Origin: Chryseobacterium sp. VAUSW3
Lineage (GTDB): Bacteria > Bacteroidota > Bacteroidia > Flavobacteriales > Weeksellaceae
Length of the DNA: 64,000 nucleotides
Direction: 5' to 3'
Assembly: GCF_002205795.1 (NCBI RefSeq)
Contig: NZ_NIUY01000001.1
Location: forward strand, 992,001-1,056,000
In this document: piece after piece, positions 32,805 through 42,948 of the stretch
How positions within the stretch are numbered: position 1 is the stretch's first letter
Layout: the number at the start of each line of letters is the position of its first letter
The notes under the pieces: model-generated
What the model was told of the DNA's origin: nothing
Databases searched by the model: none
The model's input: only the letters and a program-made list of their open reading frames with translations
Made by a program: the position numbers and the translations under genes

Positions 32805-35800
32805 TGGTAAAACATTTTATAAACAGACCGGTTCTTTCGAGCGTAGTCTCTATCCTCATTGTTATTCTTGGTGTTTTGGGCTTGCAGGCGCTCCCGATTA
32901 CCCAATATCCAGATATTGCGCCGCCCACAGTAAGTATTAACGCCAACTACACCGGTGCGAGTGCCGAAACGGTGATGAACAGCGTGGTAATTCCTATCGA
33001 AGAACAGGTAAATGGGGTAGAAGGAATGGATTATATTTCATCTTCTGCGAGCAACAACGGTTCTGCAAATATCCAGATTTTCTTTAAACAGGGCGTTGAT
33101 CCAGATATCGCTGCGGTGGAAGTACAGAATAAAGTACAGCGCGCAGTTCCGCTTTTGCCTGCCGATGTTACCCGATCCGGAGTTACGGTACAGAAGCAGA
33201 GAACAAGTGCACTGATGTTCCTTTCATTTTATACCGATAATAAAGATTTGAATGAAGTCTGGCTTCAGAATTATATGAACATCAATATAATCCCGGAACT
33301 TAAAAGGGTAAACGGAGTGGGTGAAGCTCAGGCTTTTGGGGGCAAGAACTTCTCCATGAGAGTCTGGATCGATCCTGCAAAAATGGCAGCCTATGGTTTA
33401 GAGCCCAGCGATGTTACCGCCGCGATCAACGAACAGTCCCGGGAAGCTGCTGCAGGGCAGTTGGGGCAGAACAGCGGAAGCGCTTTCGAATATGTAATTA
33501 CCTACAAAGGAAAATTTAACGAAGAAAAAGATTATGGTGACATTATCCTGAAATCTATGGGGAACGGGCAATTCCTTAAACTTAAAGATGTCGCGGAAAT
33601 TAAGCTTGATGCTCAGTCTTACTCAGGAATCGGAGAGAATAACGGAAGAAGATCGATCAGTATGGGGATTTTCCAGACGCCGGGTTCCAATGCGCAGCAA
33701 ATTATTAAAGATATCAAAGTCTTCCTCGAAGAGAACGAAAAAACACTTCCGGAAGGTGTAGGCTATACCATCAACTTTGATACGAACGACTTTCTTGAAG
33801 CTTCTATCAGCAAAGTAGTCACTACTTTACTCGAAGCTTTTATATTGGTTTTCCTAGTGGTTTATCTTTTCCTTCAGGATTTCCGTTCCACCTTGATTCC
33901 GGCGATTGCGGTTCCGGTTTCTATTGTCGGCACGTTTTTCTTTTTGAATCTTTTAGGATATTCATTAAACCTTTTAACTCTTTTCGCTTTGGTTTTGGCC
34001 ATCGGAATTGTAGTTGATGATGCCATTGTAGTGGTAGAAGCTGTTCACGCGAAAATGGAACATGGTTTCTCCGATGCTAAAAAAGCTACGGTTAGTGCAA
34101 TGGACGAAATTACCGGTGCTATTATCTCTATTACTTTGGTAATGGCTGCGGTATTTATTCCGGTAACATTTATTACAGGCCCTACCGGAGTTTTCTACCA
34201 GCAGTTTGGGATTACACTGATCGTGGCCATTTTAATCTCTGCGGTTAATGCATTAACACTGAGTCCAGTTTTATGTTCTCTGTTTTTGAAACCAAACCCA
34301 GCACATCACAAAGAATATACGTCGATGAACTTCCTGCAGAAGTTTTTTTATAAATTCAATGCAGCCTTCAAAAGCGGAACAGACCGGTACGGAAGACTTT
34401 TCGTTTTCCTTTTGAGACATAAATGGGTAACGCTCGTAATCTTTGCTATAGGAGGATTGTTTTTCTGGTGGTCAAATTCCACGATGCCTTCTGGCTTTGT
34501 ACCAAAAGAAGATCGTGGGATTATCTTTACCGATGTGGCGCTCCCACCGGGAGCGTCTATGGAAAGAACGTATAATGTTTTAAAAGATTTGCAGGCAGAA
34601 GCCAGAAAAATCCCGGGTGTCGCCAACGTAACCTTTACTGCCAGCCGGGGATTTATGTCGGGTAGTGGTTCCAATGCCGGACAGGCGTTCGTTAGACTGA
34701 AACCATTTGACGAAAGGGCCAAACATGATGATCAATCCGTGGAAGCGATTACCAAAAAGCTTTTCGGGCTGGCTGGAAAATTTCCGGATGCTAAAATTGT
34801 ATTTTTCTCCCCACCAAGTATTCCGGGATTTGGTTCCAGTGATGGTTTTTCTGCGGTTTTATTAGATAAATCAGGCGGAAGTTTAAAACAGCTTGATGGT
34901 GTCGCGAAAGAATATCTCGGCGCTTTGATGGAGAGACCTGAAATTCAGTTTGCGCAAACCTCATTCAACACCAATTACCCACAGTATGAAATGGTAATTG
35001 ATGTGCCGAGAGCCAAAGAAACTGGAGTTACGGTTTCAGATATTTTAAGTACGATGCAGGGATATGTTGGTGGTGTGTACGCGGCCGATTTCACCAAATA
35101 CGGAAAACAGTTCCGTGTAATGGTTCAGGCGTTCCCCGATTCCCGAAACGAACCATCGGATCTCAGCAGTATTTTTGTAAAAACAGCTTCAGGTCAAATG
35201 GCGCCAATTTCGCAATTTGTAACCATGGAGAAAACTTTCGGACCCAAATCTGTGGAAAGATATAACCTCTTTACTTCGATTTCTATCTCGGGTTCCAACA
35301 ATCCTGGATTTTCAACGGGTGATGCCATCCGTGCTGTACAGGAAGTTGCCGCAGAAAAACTCCCGGCAGATTATGTAGTTGAGTTTACCGGTCTTTCGAA
35401 AGAAGAATTAAGTTCGGGATCGCAAACCGCAATTATCTTTTTACTGAGCCTGGTATTTGTTTATTTCATTCTTGCCGCGCAGTATGAAAGTTTCCTGTTG
35501 CCTTTGGCGGTAATTATTTCGCTTCCGCTGGGTGTTGTAGGCGCATTTTTTGGACAGAGAGTTGCCGGTCTAGAAAATAATATTTATTTCCAGATCGCTT
35601 TAATTATGCTTGTGGGACTTCTAGCCAAAAATGCAATTCTGATTGTTGAATTTGCTATACAGCGTAGAAATCATGGCGAAACTCTGGCTATGTCTGCCAT
35701 CAATGCAGCAAAAGCGAGACTCAGACCCATTTTGATGACTTCCTTCGCCTTTATTTTTGGGATGATTCCGTTGGTTTTCGCGTCCGGTATTGGTTCTGTA

Positions 35801-35953
35801 GGAAACCGTTCGATCGGAACCGGAGCCGCAGCAGGTCTTCTCATCGGAACGTTCTTCGGTCTGGTAGCGATTCCTGTTCTGTATGTGATTTTCCAGTGGT
35901 TACAGGAAAAGATAACACCTGTAAAAACGAAAGAAATTAATCTGGCAGAATAA
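32804..35953 (+). CDS. RND multidrug efflux permease (HAE1 / AcrB-like)
   Basis: A 1049-residue proton-driven inner membrane pump with 12 expected helices and two large periplasmic loops. Seen: FINRPVLSSVVSILIVILGVLGLQALPITQYPDIAPPTVSI at the start. The TM4 proton-relay pair is in ALVLAIGIVVDDAIVVVEAVHAKME, and helix 10 has LIMLVGLLAKNAILIVEFA. GSGSNAGQAFVRLKPFDER and the C-terminal GIGSVGNRSIGTGAAAGLLIGTFFGLVAIPVLYVIFQ are typical of HAE1 pumps. Substrates cannot be inferred. It sits between adaptor and outer membrane factor genes. Confidence 0.96.
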   Translation: MVKHFINRPVLSSVVSILIVILGVLGLQALPITQYPDIAPPTVSINANYTGASAETVMNSVVIPIEEQVNGVEGMDYISSSASNNGSANIQIFFKQGVDPDIAAVEVQNKVQRAVPLLPADVTRSGVTVQKQRTSALMFLSFYTDNKDLNEVWLQNYMNINIIPELKRVNGVGEAQAFGGKNFSMRVWIDPAKMAAYGLEPSDVTAAINEQSREAAAGQLGQNSGSAFEYVITYKGKFNEEKDYGDIILKSMGNGQFLKLKDVAEIKLDAQSYSGIGENNGRRSISMGIFQTPGSNAQQIIKDIKVFLEENEKTLPEGVGYTINFDTNDFLEASISKVVTTLLEAFILVFLVVYLFLQDFRSTLIPAIAVPVSIVGTFFFLNLLGYSLNLLTLFALVLAIGIVVDDAIVVVEAVHAKMEHGFSDAKKATVSAMDEITGAIISITLVMAAVFIPVTFITGPTGVFYQQFGITLIVAILISAVNALTLSPVLCSLFLKPNPAHHKEYTSMNFLQKFFYKFNAAFKSGTDRYGRLFVFLLRHKWVTLVIFAIGGLFFWWSNSTMPSGFVPKEDRGIIFTDVALPPGASMERTYNVLKDLQAEARKIPGVANVTFTASRGFMSGSGSNAGQAFVRLKPFDERAKHDDQSVEAITKKLFGLAGKFPDAKIVFFSPPSIPGFGSSDGFSAVLLDKSGGSLKQLDGVAKEYLGALMERPEIQFAQTSFNTNYPQYEMVIDVPRAKETGVTVSDILSTMQGYVGGVYAADFTKYGKQFRVMVQAFPDSRNEPSDLSSIFVKTASGQMAPISQFVTMEKTFGPKSVERYNLFTSISISGSNNPGFSTGDAIRAVQEVAAEKLPADYVVEFTGLSKEELSSGSQTAIIFLLSLVFVYFILAAQYESFLLPLAVIISLPLGVVGAFFGQRVAGLENNIYFQIALIMLVGLLAKNAILIVEFAIQRRNHGETLAMSAINAAKARLRPILMTSFAFIFGMIPLVFASGIGSVGNRSIGTGAAAGLLIGTFFGLVAIPVLYVIFQWLQEKITPVKTKEINLAE

Positions 35954-35982
35954 TTTTTTCCCACTGATTAAAATTTTTTAAA

Positions 35983-37392
35983 ATGAGAAAACATTTCAAT
36001 ATAAGAACTTTAGTACTGTCGCTCATCACCTTCGCTGTACTTTCATCCTGTACGGTCCGGCAAACGTATGAAAGACCAAATGAGGTAAATGAAAATCTTT
36101 TCAGAACAGATTTGCTTCCGAAAGATTCTGCCAGCATTGCCACCGTTTCGTGGCGCGAAATTTTTACCGATCCTGTGCTTCAGAAACATATTTCAAGAGG
36201 CTTGGAGAATAATCTGGATATCAGAATTGCTCTTCAGAATATTTCTGCCGCAGAGGCTTATTTAAAGCAAAGCAAAGCCGCTTATCAGCCTACACTTTCT
36301 GTTGGACCCGGTTATACGTTCCAGACACAGTCTCTAAACACGCAATTGGGTCAGCTTGCAGGAGAAAGAAGGTATAATAATATTTATGATTTGAGTGCAG
36401 ATATTTCCTGGGAAGCCGATATCTGGGGAAAAATGAAATCTCAGGAAAAATCGCAGTTTGCAGAATATTTAGGTACAGTTGCCGCACATAAGGCCGTGAA
36501 AAGTGATTTGGTGGCTGCAATTGCGTCTGCCTATTATCAGCTTCTAACTTTCGATGAGCAGAAAAGAATCATCGGTGAAACAATTACCTTAAGAAAGAAA
36601 AATCTTGAAACGACAAAGGCGTTGAAGGATGCCGGAACGTTATCTGAAGTTGCTGTACAGCAAAGTGAAGCCCTAGTTTTCAATGCGGAATCATTGCTCA
36701 TTAACATCAACATCCAAACTGCGCTTTTAGAAAATGCATTAAGCCTTTTAATGGGTGAACCCGCGCATGCGATTGAGCGTACAACTTTAGCGCAGCAAAA
36801 AATGCCGGAACAGTATCAGTTAGGTTTTTCTGCAAATCTGCTTTCGAACAGGGCAGATGTAATGGCAGCGGAATATGGTTTAATTTCAGCTTTCGAACTC
36901 ACCAATGCGGCCAAAGCACAGTTTTATCCAAGTTTGAGAATTAATGGCAGCGGCGGAATTCAAAGTCTGGATATTGACCATTTATTCACTGTGAATTCAC
37001 TTTTTGCCAATGTTGTTGCAGGTTTGGTGCAGCCGGTTTTAAATAAAAGACAGATCCGGACCAATTACGAAGTAAGTTTAGCCAACAAAGAAAGAGCTTA
37101 TCTGAATTTCCGTAAAACCCTTCTTACAGCCGGAAGAGAAGTTTCTGATGCTTTGAAAGTTTACGAATCTCAGGACAGTTTTATCGATTTAAAAAGAAAG
37201 GAATTAACCGCTTATCAAAAATCTGTAGAATTTTCCCAGGAACTTGTGAACTACGGAATGGCAAATTATCTGGAAGTATTAAATGCTTCGGTAAATTCCC
37301 TGAACGCCGAACTGAACATTTCCAATGCGGAATATGCCAAGATGAAAGCTGGAGTAGAACTGTATCAGGCGCTTGGCGGTGGTTGGAAGTAA
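35983..37392 (+). CDS. Outer membrane efflux channel lipoprotein (NodT/OprM family)
   Basis: A 469-residue TolC-like protein. A signal peptide with lipobox LAVLSSC-like (FAVLSSC, Cys at about 23) is followed by two repeats of the outer membrane efflux protein domain: NNLDIRIALQNISAAEAYLKQSKAAYQPTLSVGPGYTF and LLSNRADVMAAEYGLISAFELTNAAKAQFYPSLRINGSGG. DISWEADIWGK is diagnostic of the NodT subgroup. The gene completes the tripartite pump with the adaptor and permease. It is 29 bases after the permease stop and ends before a bidirectional terminator. Confidence 0.95.
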   Translation: MRKHFNIRTLVLSLITFAVLSSCTVRQTYERPNEVNENLFRTDLLPKDSASIATVSWREIFTDPVLQKHISRGLENNLDIRIALQNISAAEAYLKQSKAAYQPTLSVGPGYTFQTQSLNTQLGQLAGERRYNNIYDLSADISWEADIWGKMKSQEKSQFAEYLGTVAAHKAVKSDLVAAIASAYYQLLTFDEQKRIIGETITLRKKNLETTKALKDAGTLSEVAVQQSEALVFNAESLLININIQTALLENALSLLMGEPAHAIERTTLAQQKMPEQYQLGFSANLLSNRADVMAAEYGLISAFELTNAAKAQFYPSLRINGSGGIQSLDIDHLFTVNSLFANVVAGLVQPVLNKRQIRTNYEVSLANKERAYLNFRKTLLTAGREVSDALKVYESQDSFIDLKRKELTAYQKSVEFSQELVNYGMANYLEVLNASVNSLNAELNISNAEYAKMKAGVELYQALGGGWK

Positions 37393-37414
37393 AGATTTAT
37401 GATAAATAAATTTT

Positions 37415-37454
37415 AAAAATGTAGCAAAGGAAAATTCCCGTATGCTACATTTTT
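37415..37454. terminator. Bidirectional terminator between efflux operon and trmH-type gene
   Basis: Eleven-base arms AAAAATGTAGC (37415-37425) and GCTACATTTTT (37444-37454) with an 18-base loop. The stop codon of the minus-strand gene lies within the right arm. Confidence 0.78.
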
Positions 37455-37984
37455 AGATTTTTAAAGAATTCCCACATCACAATGCCGCCACAAACCGAAA
37501 CATTTAGCGAATGTTTGGTTCCCAATTGTGGAATTTCCAAGAATGCATCATAGATAGAAAGCGCTTCGTCGCTTAACCCGTCCACTTCGTTACCAAGAAC
37601 TAAAGCGTACTTTTCTTCTTTATTAATGGCGTAGTCCGTCATTATTTCCGAAGTTGAAGTTTGTTCAATTCCGATGATTTTATAATTTTCGTTTTTCAGA
37701 TTCTGCAAAGCTTCTGAAATATTTTTCTCGTAAATCCAATCTACGCTTTCCGTTGCTCCTAAAGCCGCTTTATGAATTTCGCGGTGCGGGGGTTGCGGCG
37801 TAATCCCGCATAGAATAATTTTCTCCACGATAAAAGCATCCGCCGTTCTGAAAACTGCGCCTACATTGTGCATGCTTCTCACATTATCCAAAACCACTAC
37901 CAACGGAATTTTTTCGGTTTGTTTGAAGGTTTCTATATCGATTCTTCCTAATTCTTCGAGTTTCAGTTTCTTGGTGGATGACAT
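37445..37984 (-). CDS. TrmH/SpoU-family RNA 2'-O-methyltransferase
   Basis: A 179-residue SPOUT methyltransferase acting on tRNA or rRNA ribose. The knot motifs are present: motif 1 VVVLDNVRSMHNVGAVFRTADAF, motif 2 YALVLGNEVDGLSDEAL and motif 3 LEIPQLGTKHSLNVSVCGGIVMWEF, with the SAM-binding loops. It lacks an N-terminal substrate-binding extension, so it is a minimal, TrmL/TrmH-like form. The target base cannot be assigned. The ATG at 37984 was chosen over 38029 because the promoter is at 37999-38006. Confidence 0.93.
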   Translation of the reverse strand: MSSTKKLKLEELGRIDIETFKQTEKIPLVVVLDNVRSMHNVGAVFRTADAFIVEKIILCGITPQPPHREIHKAALGATESVDWIYEKNISEALQNLKNENYKIIGIEQTSTSEIMTDYAINKEEKYALVLGNEVDGLSDEALSIYDAFLEIPQLGTKHSLNVSVCGGIVMWEFFKNLKM

Positions 37985-37998
37985 TTTCGTATTTTTGG

Positions 37999-38006
37999 CA
38001 AAATTA
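37999..38006 (-). promoter_or_regulatory. -7 promoter element for the TrmH-family gene
   Basis: Minus strand TAATTTTG, 14 bases upstream of the ATG at 37984. Confidence 0.5.
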
Positions 38007-38053
38007 ACTAAAAATATGGCTAAAAGCACGATGCATAAAGCCTAAAGCAACTT

Positions 38054-40633
38054 ATGGCAAAGAAAGAAACTCCGTTAATGACTCAGTACAACACCATCAA
38101 GGCGAAGTATCCTGATGCGCTATTGCTGTTTCGCGTTGGGGATTTCTACGAAACTTTTGGTACCGATGCCATCAGAACTTCCCAGATTTTAGGGATTGTG
38201 CTCACCAAAAGAGCCAACGGAGAGGGTCATATCGAACTGGCTGGTTTTCCGCATCACTCCGTGGATTCTTATTTGCCAAAACTCGTGAGAGCCGGACTTC
38301 GCGTTGCTATTTGCGATCAATTGGAAGATCCCAAATCCGTGAAAGGTATTGTTAAACGCGGCGTTACTGAGCTTGTCACTCCCGGAGTTACTTTCAATGA
38401 GCAGGTTTTAACCTCGAAAAAGAATAATTTTTTGCTTTCTGTACATAAAGAAAAAGAAAAATACGGAATCGGTTTGGTAGATGTTTCCACAGGAGAATTC
38501 CTGGTTTCTGAAGGGAATTTGGAGAAATTGTTGCATATCGTTCACACTTTCGATCCCAGCGAAATTATTTATCAAAGGTCAACGGAACTTCCTTCTCAGC
38601 TCAAAAATAAAAATTCATTTAAGCTGGAAGATTGGGCTTTCCAGTACAATTATGCTTACGAAAAACTCACCGGTCATTTCAAAACCAATTCATTAAAAGG
38701 TTTCGGAATTGAAGAATTTAAACTCGGAATTATCGCCGCCGGATCTATTTTTGCTTATTTGGTAGAAGATACGCATCACGCACTTTTGCAGCATATTACG
38801 AAAATTCAGGTCATTCCTCAGGACGATTATCTGATGATGGATAATTTTACGCTGAGAAACCTCGAAATCGTCTATCCAAGTAATCCGCATGGGAAATCTT
38901 TGCTCGATATCATCGATAAAACTTCAACGCCGATGGGCGGAAGATTGCTCAGAAGAAGACTTATTTTGCCATTAAAATCAGTGGAAGAAATCAACAGAAG
39001 ACTGAATTTAATTGAGTTTTTCAATAAAGAAGATCATTTAAAATATGAAATTCAGCAATTGTTGAAATCCATTTCAGATTTGGATCGTCTAATGGGAAAA
39101 CTGGCTTCCGAAAAAATTTCACCGAAAGAGTTAGGTTATCTGCGTCACAGTTTGATGAACATTCATCAGATAAAAAATTTGCTCCATCCTTTTGCGGAGA
39201 TTTTGGCGTGGCTTGAGCCGCTTAATAATCTTGAAGAACTCATCACGTATTTGCAGAATTACCTGAATGAGGAACTTCCGGTGAATATTGCAAAAGGAAA
39301 TGTGATAAAAACCGGAATTTCCGAAGAACTCGATCACTTGCGAGGTTTGCAAAACAAAGGAAAAAATTTCCTCGACGAAATGTGCGAACGAGAAATCGAA
39401 CGAACAGGAATATCAAGTTTGAAAATCAGTTTCAATGGTGTTTTTGGATATTTTATTGAAGTTCGGAATACGCATAAAGACAAAGTTCCGAACGATTGGA
39501 TCCGAAAACAAACTTTGGTGAATGCCGAAAGATACATCACCGAAGAACTGAAGGAATACGAAGACCAAATCCTTGGCGCTGAAGAAAAAATCTCAAAAAT
39601 TGAGCACGAACTTTACCGAAAAGTCTGTGAAAATGTGATGATTTACATTGATGCCATTCAAGGAAATTCAAAAATTATCGCAGAGCTCGATTGTGGCGTT
39701 GGTCTCTCTGAATTAGCAGTTTCCGAAAGTTATACGAGACCAATTTTAAATGATTCTTACTCGATTGAATTGAAAGAAGCGCGACATCCGATTATTGAAA
39801 ATGCGCTTCCATTAGGAGAAAAATATATTCCGAATGATTTGTTTTTGGACAAAGATTCGCAGCAGATTATCATGGTTACAGGACCGAATATGGCAGGTAA
39901 ATCAGCGATTCTAAGGCAAACTGCAATTATTTGTTTAATGGCACAAATCGGAAGTTTTGTCCCCTCGAAACATGCGAAAATCGGGATTCTCGATAAAATT
40001 TTTACGAGAGTTGGCGCTACGGATAATATTTCTGCCGGAGAATCTACTTTCATGGTGGAAATGAATGAAGCCGCCAATATCCTCAATAATATTTCAGACC
40101 GCAGTTTAATTCTTCTGGATGAAATTGGGCGCGGAACTTCAACCTACGACGGTGTTTCTATTGCTTGGGCGATTGCGGAATATCTTCATCAACATCCGAC
40201 TCAGGCGAAAACTTTGTTTGCAACGCATTACCACGAACTCAACGAAATGACGGTAAATTTTGAAAGAATCAAGAATTTCCACGTTTCCATTCAGGAGAAC
40301 AAAGGCAATATTATTTTCATGCGAAAACTGTTGCCGGGAGGGAGTGAGCACAGTTTCGGAATTCATGTGGCGAAACTGGCGGGAATGCCTTCAAAGGTCG
40401 TAAACCGCGCCAATGAAGTGTTAAAAACGTTAGAAAAAAGCCGCAGCCAAAGCGGTTCTAAAGATTCTGTGAAAGCGATTACCGATGAAAACATGCAGCT
40501 TTCTTTCTTTCAGTTAGACGATCCTGTTCTGGAAAACATCCGTGAAGAACTGACGAAAATCGACATAAATACATTGACTCCGATAGAAGCTTTAATGAAG
40601 CTGAATTCGATAAAAAAAATGATTGGGAAGTAA
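38054..40633 (+). CDS. mutS: DNA mismatch repair protein MutS
   Basis: An 859-residue mismatch-recognition ATPase. The N-terminal mismatch-binding domain has the Phe-x-Glu motif in RVGDFYETFGTDA (about 28-40). Connector, lever and clamp regions follow. The ATPase has Walker A GPNMAGKS at 610-617, RVGATDNISAGESTFMVEM, Walker B LILLDEIGRGTSTYDGVSIAWA and TLFATHYHEL. The C-terminal helix-turn-helix dimerisation piece is short (LVKLNSIKKMIGK-like end). Full length and intact motifs indicate a functional MutS. Its promoter must lie in the short gap with the divergent trmH-type gene. Confidence 0.97.
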   Translation: MAKKETPLMTQYNTIKAKYPDALLLFRVGDFYETFGTDAIRTSQILGIVLTKRANGEGHIELAGFPHHSVDSYLPKLVRAGLRVAICDQLEDPKSVKGIVKRGVTELVTPGVTFNEQVLTSKKNNFLLSVHKEKEKYGIGLVDVSTGEFLVSEGNLEKLLHIVHTFDPSEIIYQRSTELPSQLKNKNSFKLEDWAFQYNYAYEKLTGHFKTNSLKGFGIEEFKLGIIAAGSIFAYLVEDTHHALLQHITKIQVIPQDDYLMMDNFTLRNLEIVYPSNPHGKSLLDIIDKTSTPMGGRLLRRRLILPLKSVEEINRRLNLIEFFNKEDHLKYEIQQLLKSISDLDRLMGKLASEKISPKELGYLRHSLMNIHQIKNLLHPFAEILAWLEPLNNLEELITYLQNYLNEELPVNIAKGNVIKTGISEELDHLRGLQNKGKNFLDEMCEREIERTGISSLKISFNGVFGYFIEVRNTHKDKVPNDWIRKQTLVNAERYITEELKEYEDQILGAEEKISKIEHELYRKVCENVMIYIDAIQGNSKIIAELDCGVGLSELAVSESYTRPILNDSYSIELKEARHPIIENALPLGEKYIPNDLFLDKDSQQIIMVTGPNMAGKSAILRQTAIICLMAQIGSFVPSKHAKIGILDKIFTRVGATDNISAGESTFMVEMNEAANILNNISDRSLILLDEIGRGTSTYDGVSIAWAIAEYLHQHPTQAKTLFATHYHELNEMTVNFERIKNFHVSIQENKGNIIFMRKLLPGGSEHSFGIHVAKLAGMPSKVVNRANEVLKTLEKSRSQSGSKDSVKAITDENMQLSFFQLDDPVLENIREELTKIDINTLTPIEALMKLNSIKKMIGK

Positions 40634-40641
40634 ACGACAGT

Positions 40642-40974
40642 TTATTGTTTGTGATATTCCTTTTCTAATAATCTCAAATCTCGTTCAATATCAAACTTTT
40701 TTCGTATCATATTTTTATATTCGCTATAAATAAGATACGACATTATAGGGATCATGAATCCACCAAATAGTAAAACCGAATTCTCATAACCCATTGTTGT
40801 TGAAAAAGTCTCTCTACTCCAACGGTCCCCAGCTTTCATAAAAGGCATTAAGAATGTACCAACAAGCGTAACAAAAACAGCCCAAATAAGTTTTAATTTT
40901 ATTTTATTATTCTGTTTTAATTGATTTTCAAAGTATTGCTTTCTTTTTAAATACTCTAATTCCGTTATTTTCAC
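40642..40974 (-). CDS. Small two-helix membrane protein of unknown function
   Basis: A 110-residue protein with a charged N-terminal helix (ITELEYLKRKQYFENQLKQNN), two membrane helices (about 25-45 and 65-83: VLLFGGFMIPIMSYLIYSEY) and a basic C-terminal helix. I do not recognise the family. There is no ATG. A GTG at 40974, two bases after the ABC exporter stop at 40976, is the likely start. A TTG at 40983 would overlap that gene by 8 bases. It is co-transcribed with the exporter and may be an accessory protein; that is inference from position only. Confidence 0.65.
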   Translation of the reverse strand: MKITELEYLKRKQYFENQLKQNNKIKLKLIWAVFVTLVGTFLMPFMKAGDRWSRETFSTTMGYENSVLLFGGFMIPIMSYLIYSEYKNMIRKKFDIERDLRLLEKEYHKQ

Positions 40975-40975
40975 A

Positions 40976-42814
40976 TTACCCAAAATTCTGCAGTTCTACC
41001 AGTCTTCTGTAAACATTATTGTTGTTCATCAATTCCTCGTGGGTTCCCTGTTCTACAATGCTTCCGCGTTCCATCACCACAATCCAGTCGGCTTTTTGAA
41101 TGGTTGAAAGTCGGTGAGCGATAACGAGAGAAGTTCGGTTTTCCATCATTTTTTCCAAGGCGTCCTGCACGAATCTTTCAGATTCGGTATCCAAGGCTGA
41201 AGTTGCTTCATCAAGAATCATTATTGGCGGATTTTTCAGAACAGCTCTCGCAATGGAAACCCTTTGTTTTTGTCCGCCCGAAAGTTTATTTCCGTCGTCG
41301 CCGATGTTGGTATAATATTTTTCCGGAAGACCTTCAATAAACTCATGCGCATTGGCAATTTTGGCGGCGGCCATTACTTCTGCTTCGGTCGCGTTGGGTT
41401 TTCCCATGAGGATATTATTGAAAACTGAATCATTGAAAAGCACGGATTCCTGAGTTACCATTCCCAGAAGATTCCGGAAGTCATTCAGTTTTAAATATTT
41501 TATGTTTACACCGTCAACTAAAATTTCGCCTTCAGAAACGTCATAAAAACGGGCAAGTAAATTTGCAATGGTCGTTTTCCCTGAACCTGACTGACCAACA
41601 AGCGCCACCGTTTTACCTTTCGGAATGATGAGATTGAAATTCTTTAGAATAACATTGTCTTTATCGTAATAAAAACCAATGTTTTTAAATTCAATTTTAT
41701 CTTTTAAAGTTGAAATCCCAAGTGGATTTTCGATTTCTTCCACCTTCAGATCGTAATCCAAAACTTCAGAAACCCGGTCTAAACTCGCCATTCCGCCCTG
41801 TATATTTGAAATTGCACTCGATAATTTTTTTGCAGGATCCAGAATCTGGAAAAACATCCCGATAAATACCAGGAAAGTTTCCGGTTCCATCGTTTGTTCA
41901 TTTAAAATCTGAACGCCCGCAAACCAGGTAATAATCAAAATAGTGACAGACCCTAGAAATTCACTCATCGGGGAAGCAAGTTCGCGGCGGCGGCTCATCC
42001 CGATAGCATATTTTTTCCAGTTATCGGTGGTGGAATTAAATCTGTTCTTTAAGATTTTATCGGCGTTAAAGATTTTAATAACCTTTGATGATTTCAGGGT
42101 TTCATCAACAAGTGAAAAAAGATTTCCCAATTCTTCCTGTGCAGCAGTCGCCTGTTTTTTAAGACTTTTTCCGACCCAGGCAATCAATCCGCCCATCAAA
42201 GGGAAAACAAGCAGAGAAAAGAGCGTAAGTTTTGGAGAAAGAATAAACAGCGTGATAAGCGAGGAAATAATCATAAAGGGCGCATTGATCACATCAACCA
42301 GGCTTCCCATAATTCCGCCTTCCACACCGCCAATATCGTTGGAGATCCGACTCATCATGTCGCCTTTCCGCTTTTCGGTGAAAAAGGAAACCGGAAGTTT
42401 CAGGAATTTATTGTACATCGCAGTCCGCAAATCTTTGGTGATGCCTACACGGTAATTTACAAGGAGAAATGCTCCAAGATACCTGAAAATGTTTCGAAGT
42501 AAAAATGCAACCGCAGTTACGGCACATAAAACCGCCAGGACTTTTACCGTTCCGTTGGCATCAATACTTTTTTGGATGGTGTAATACGCCCAATCTTTTG
42601 CGTAGCCGAAAAAATCTACAATTCGCCCGGAGTTTACCGGCGGTTTTGTAGTATCAACCTTCTCGACCGTCCCAAACATTAAACCCAGAATCGGGAGCAT
42701 CGTCGCTACCGAAAAGATATTGAGTACAGAATACATGATGTTGAAAAACATGCTTCCGAAAAGGTATTTCTGATGAGGTTTAGCGAAGGAAAGAATGCGT
42801 TGTAGTGGTTTCAT
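40976..42814 (-). CDS. MsbA-like ABC exporter (fused membrane and ATPase domains)
   Basis: A 612-residue half-transporter, functional as a homodimer. The six-helix membrane domain (about 1-340) includes VGITKDLRTAMYNKFLKLPVSFFTEKRKGDMMSRISNDIGGVE. The ATPase domain (about 365-612) has Walker A LVGQSGSGKTTIANLLARFYD, Q-loop LLGMVTQESVLFND, signature KLSGGQKQRVSIARAVLKNPPIMILDEATSALD and the H-loop His in VIAHRLSTI. It is closest in type to lipid A or multidrug exporters of the MsbA group; substrate uncertain. A -7 element lies at 42832-42839. Confidence 0.93.
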   Translation of the reverse strand: MKPLQRILSFAKPHQKYLFGSMFFNIMYSVLNIFSVATMLPILGLMFGTVEKVDTTKPPVNSGRIVDFFGYAKDWAYYTIQKSIDANGTVKVLAVLCAVTAVAFLLRNIFRYLGAFLLVNYRVGITKDLRTAMYNKFLKLPVSFFTEKRKGDMMSRISNDIGGVEGGIMGSLVDVINAPFMIISSLITLFILSPKLTLFSLLVFPLMGGLIAWVGKSLKKQATAAQEELGNLFSLVDETLKSSKVIKIFNADKILKNRFNSTTDNWKKYAIGMSRRRELASPMSEFLGSVTILIITWFAGVQILNEQTMEPETFLVFIGMFFQILDPAKKLSSAISNIQGGMASLDRVSEVLDYDLKVEEIENPLGISTLKDKIEFKNIGFYYDKDNVILKNFNLIIPKGKTVALVGQSGSGKTTIANLLARFYDVSEGEILVDGVNIKYLKLNDFRNLLGMVTQESVLFNDSVFNNILMGKPNATEAEVMAAAKIANAHEFIEGLPEKYYTNIGDDGNKLSGGQKQRVSIARAVLKNPPIMILDEATSALDTESERFVQDALEKMMENRTSLVIAHRLSTIQKADWIVVMERGSIVEQGTHEELMNNNNVYRRLVELQNFG

Positions 42815-42831
42815 TCAGTGAAATTAGTGCA

Positions 42832-42839
42832 CAAAAATA
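42832..42839 (-). promoter_or_regulatory. -7 promoter element for the ABC exporter gene
   Basis: Minus strand TATTTTTG, 17 bases upstream of the ATG at 42814. Confidence 0.6.
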
Positions 42840-42889
42840 CAGAAATTTGCACAGATAAAGCGAAGTGACTGTTTCCGCTGAATATTTAA

Positions 42890-42926
42890 TAAAAAAAACA
42901 GCTCCTGAAAAATCGGGAACTGTTTC
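42890..42926 (-). terminator. Intrinsic terminator after the DUF4293 gene
   Basis: Nine-base arms (42897-42905, 42916-42924) with one G-U pair and a 10-base loop; followed by T8 on the minus strand. Confidence 0.75.
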
Positions 42927-42948
42927 ACTCAAAAAAATCGTTGTGAGT

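Noticed and set aside
41943-42455. A 170-codon plus-strand frame opposite the ABC exporter
   Set aside because: Antisense to an intact membrane domain; no independent evidence.
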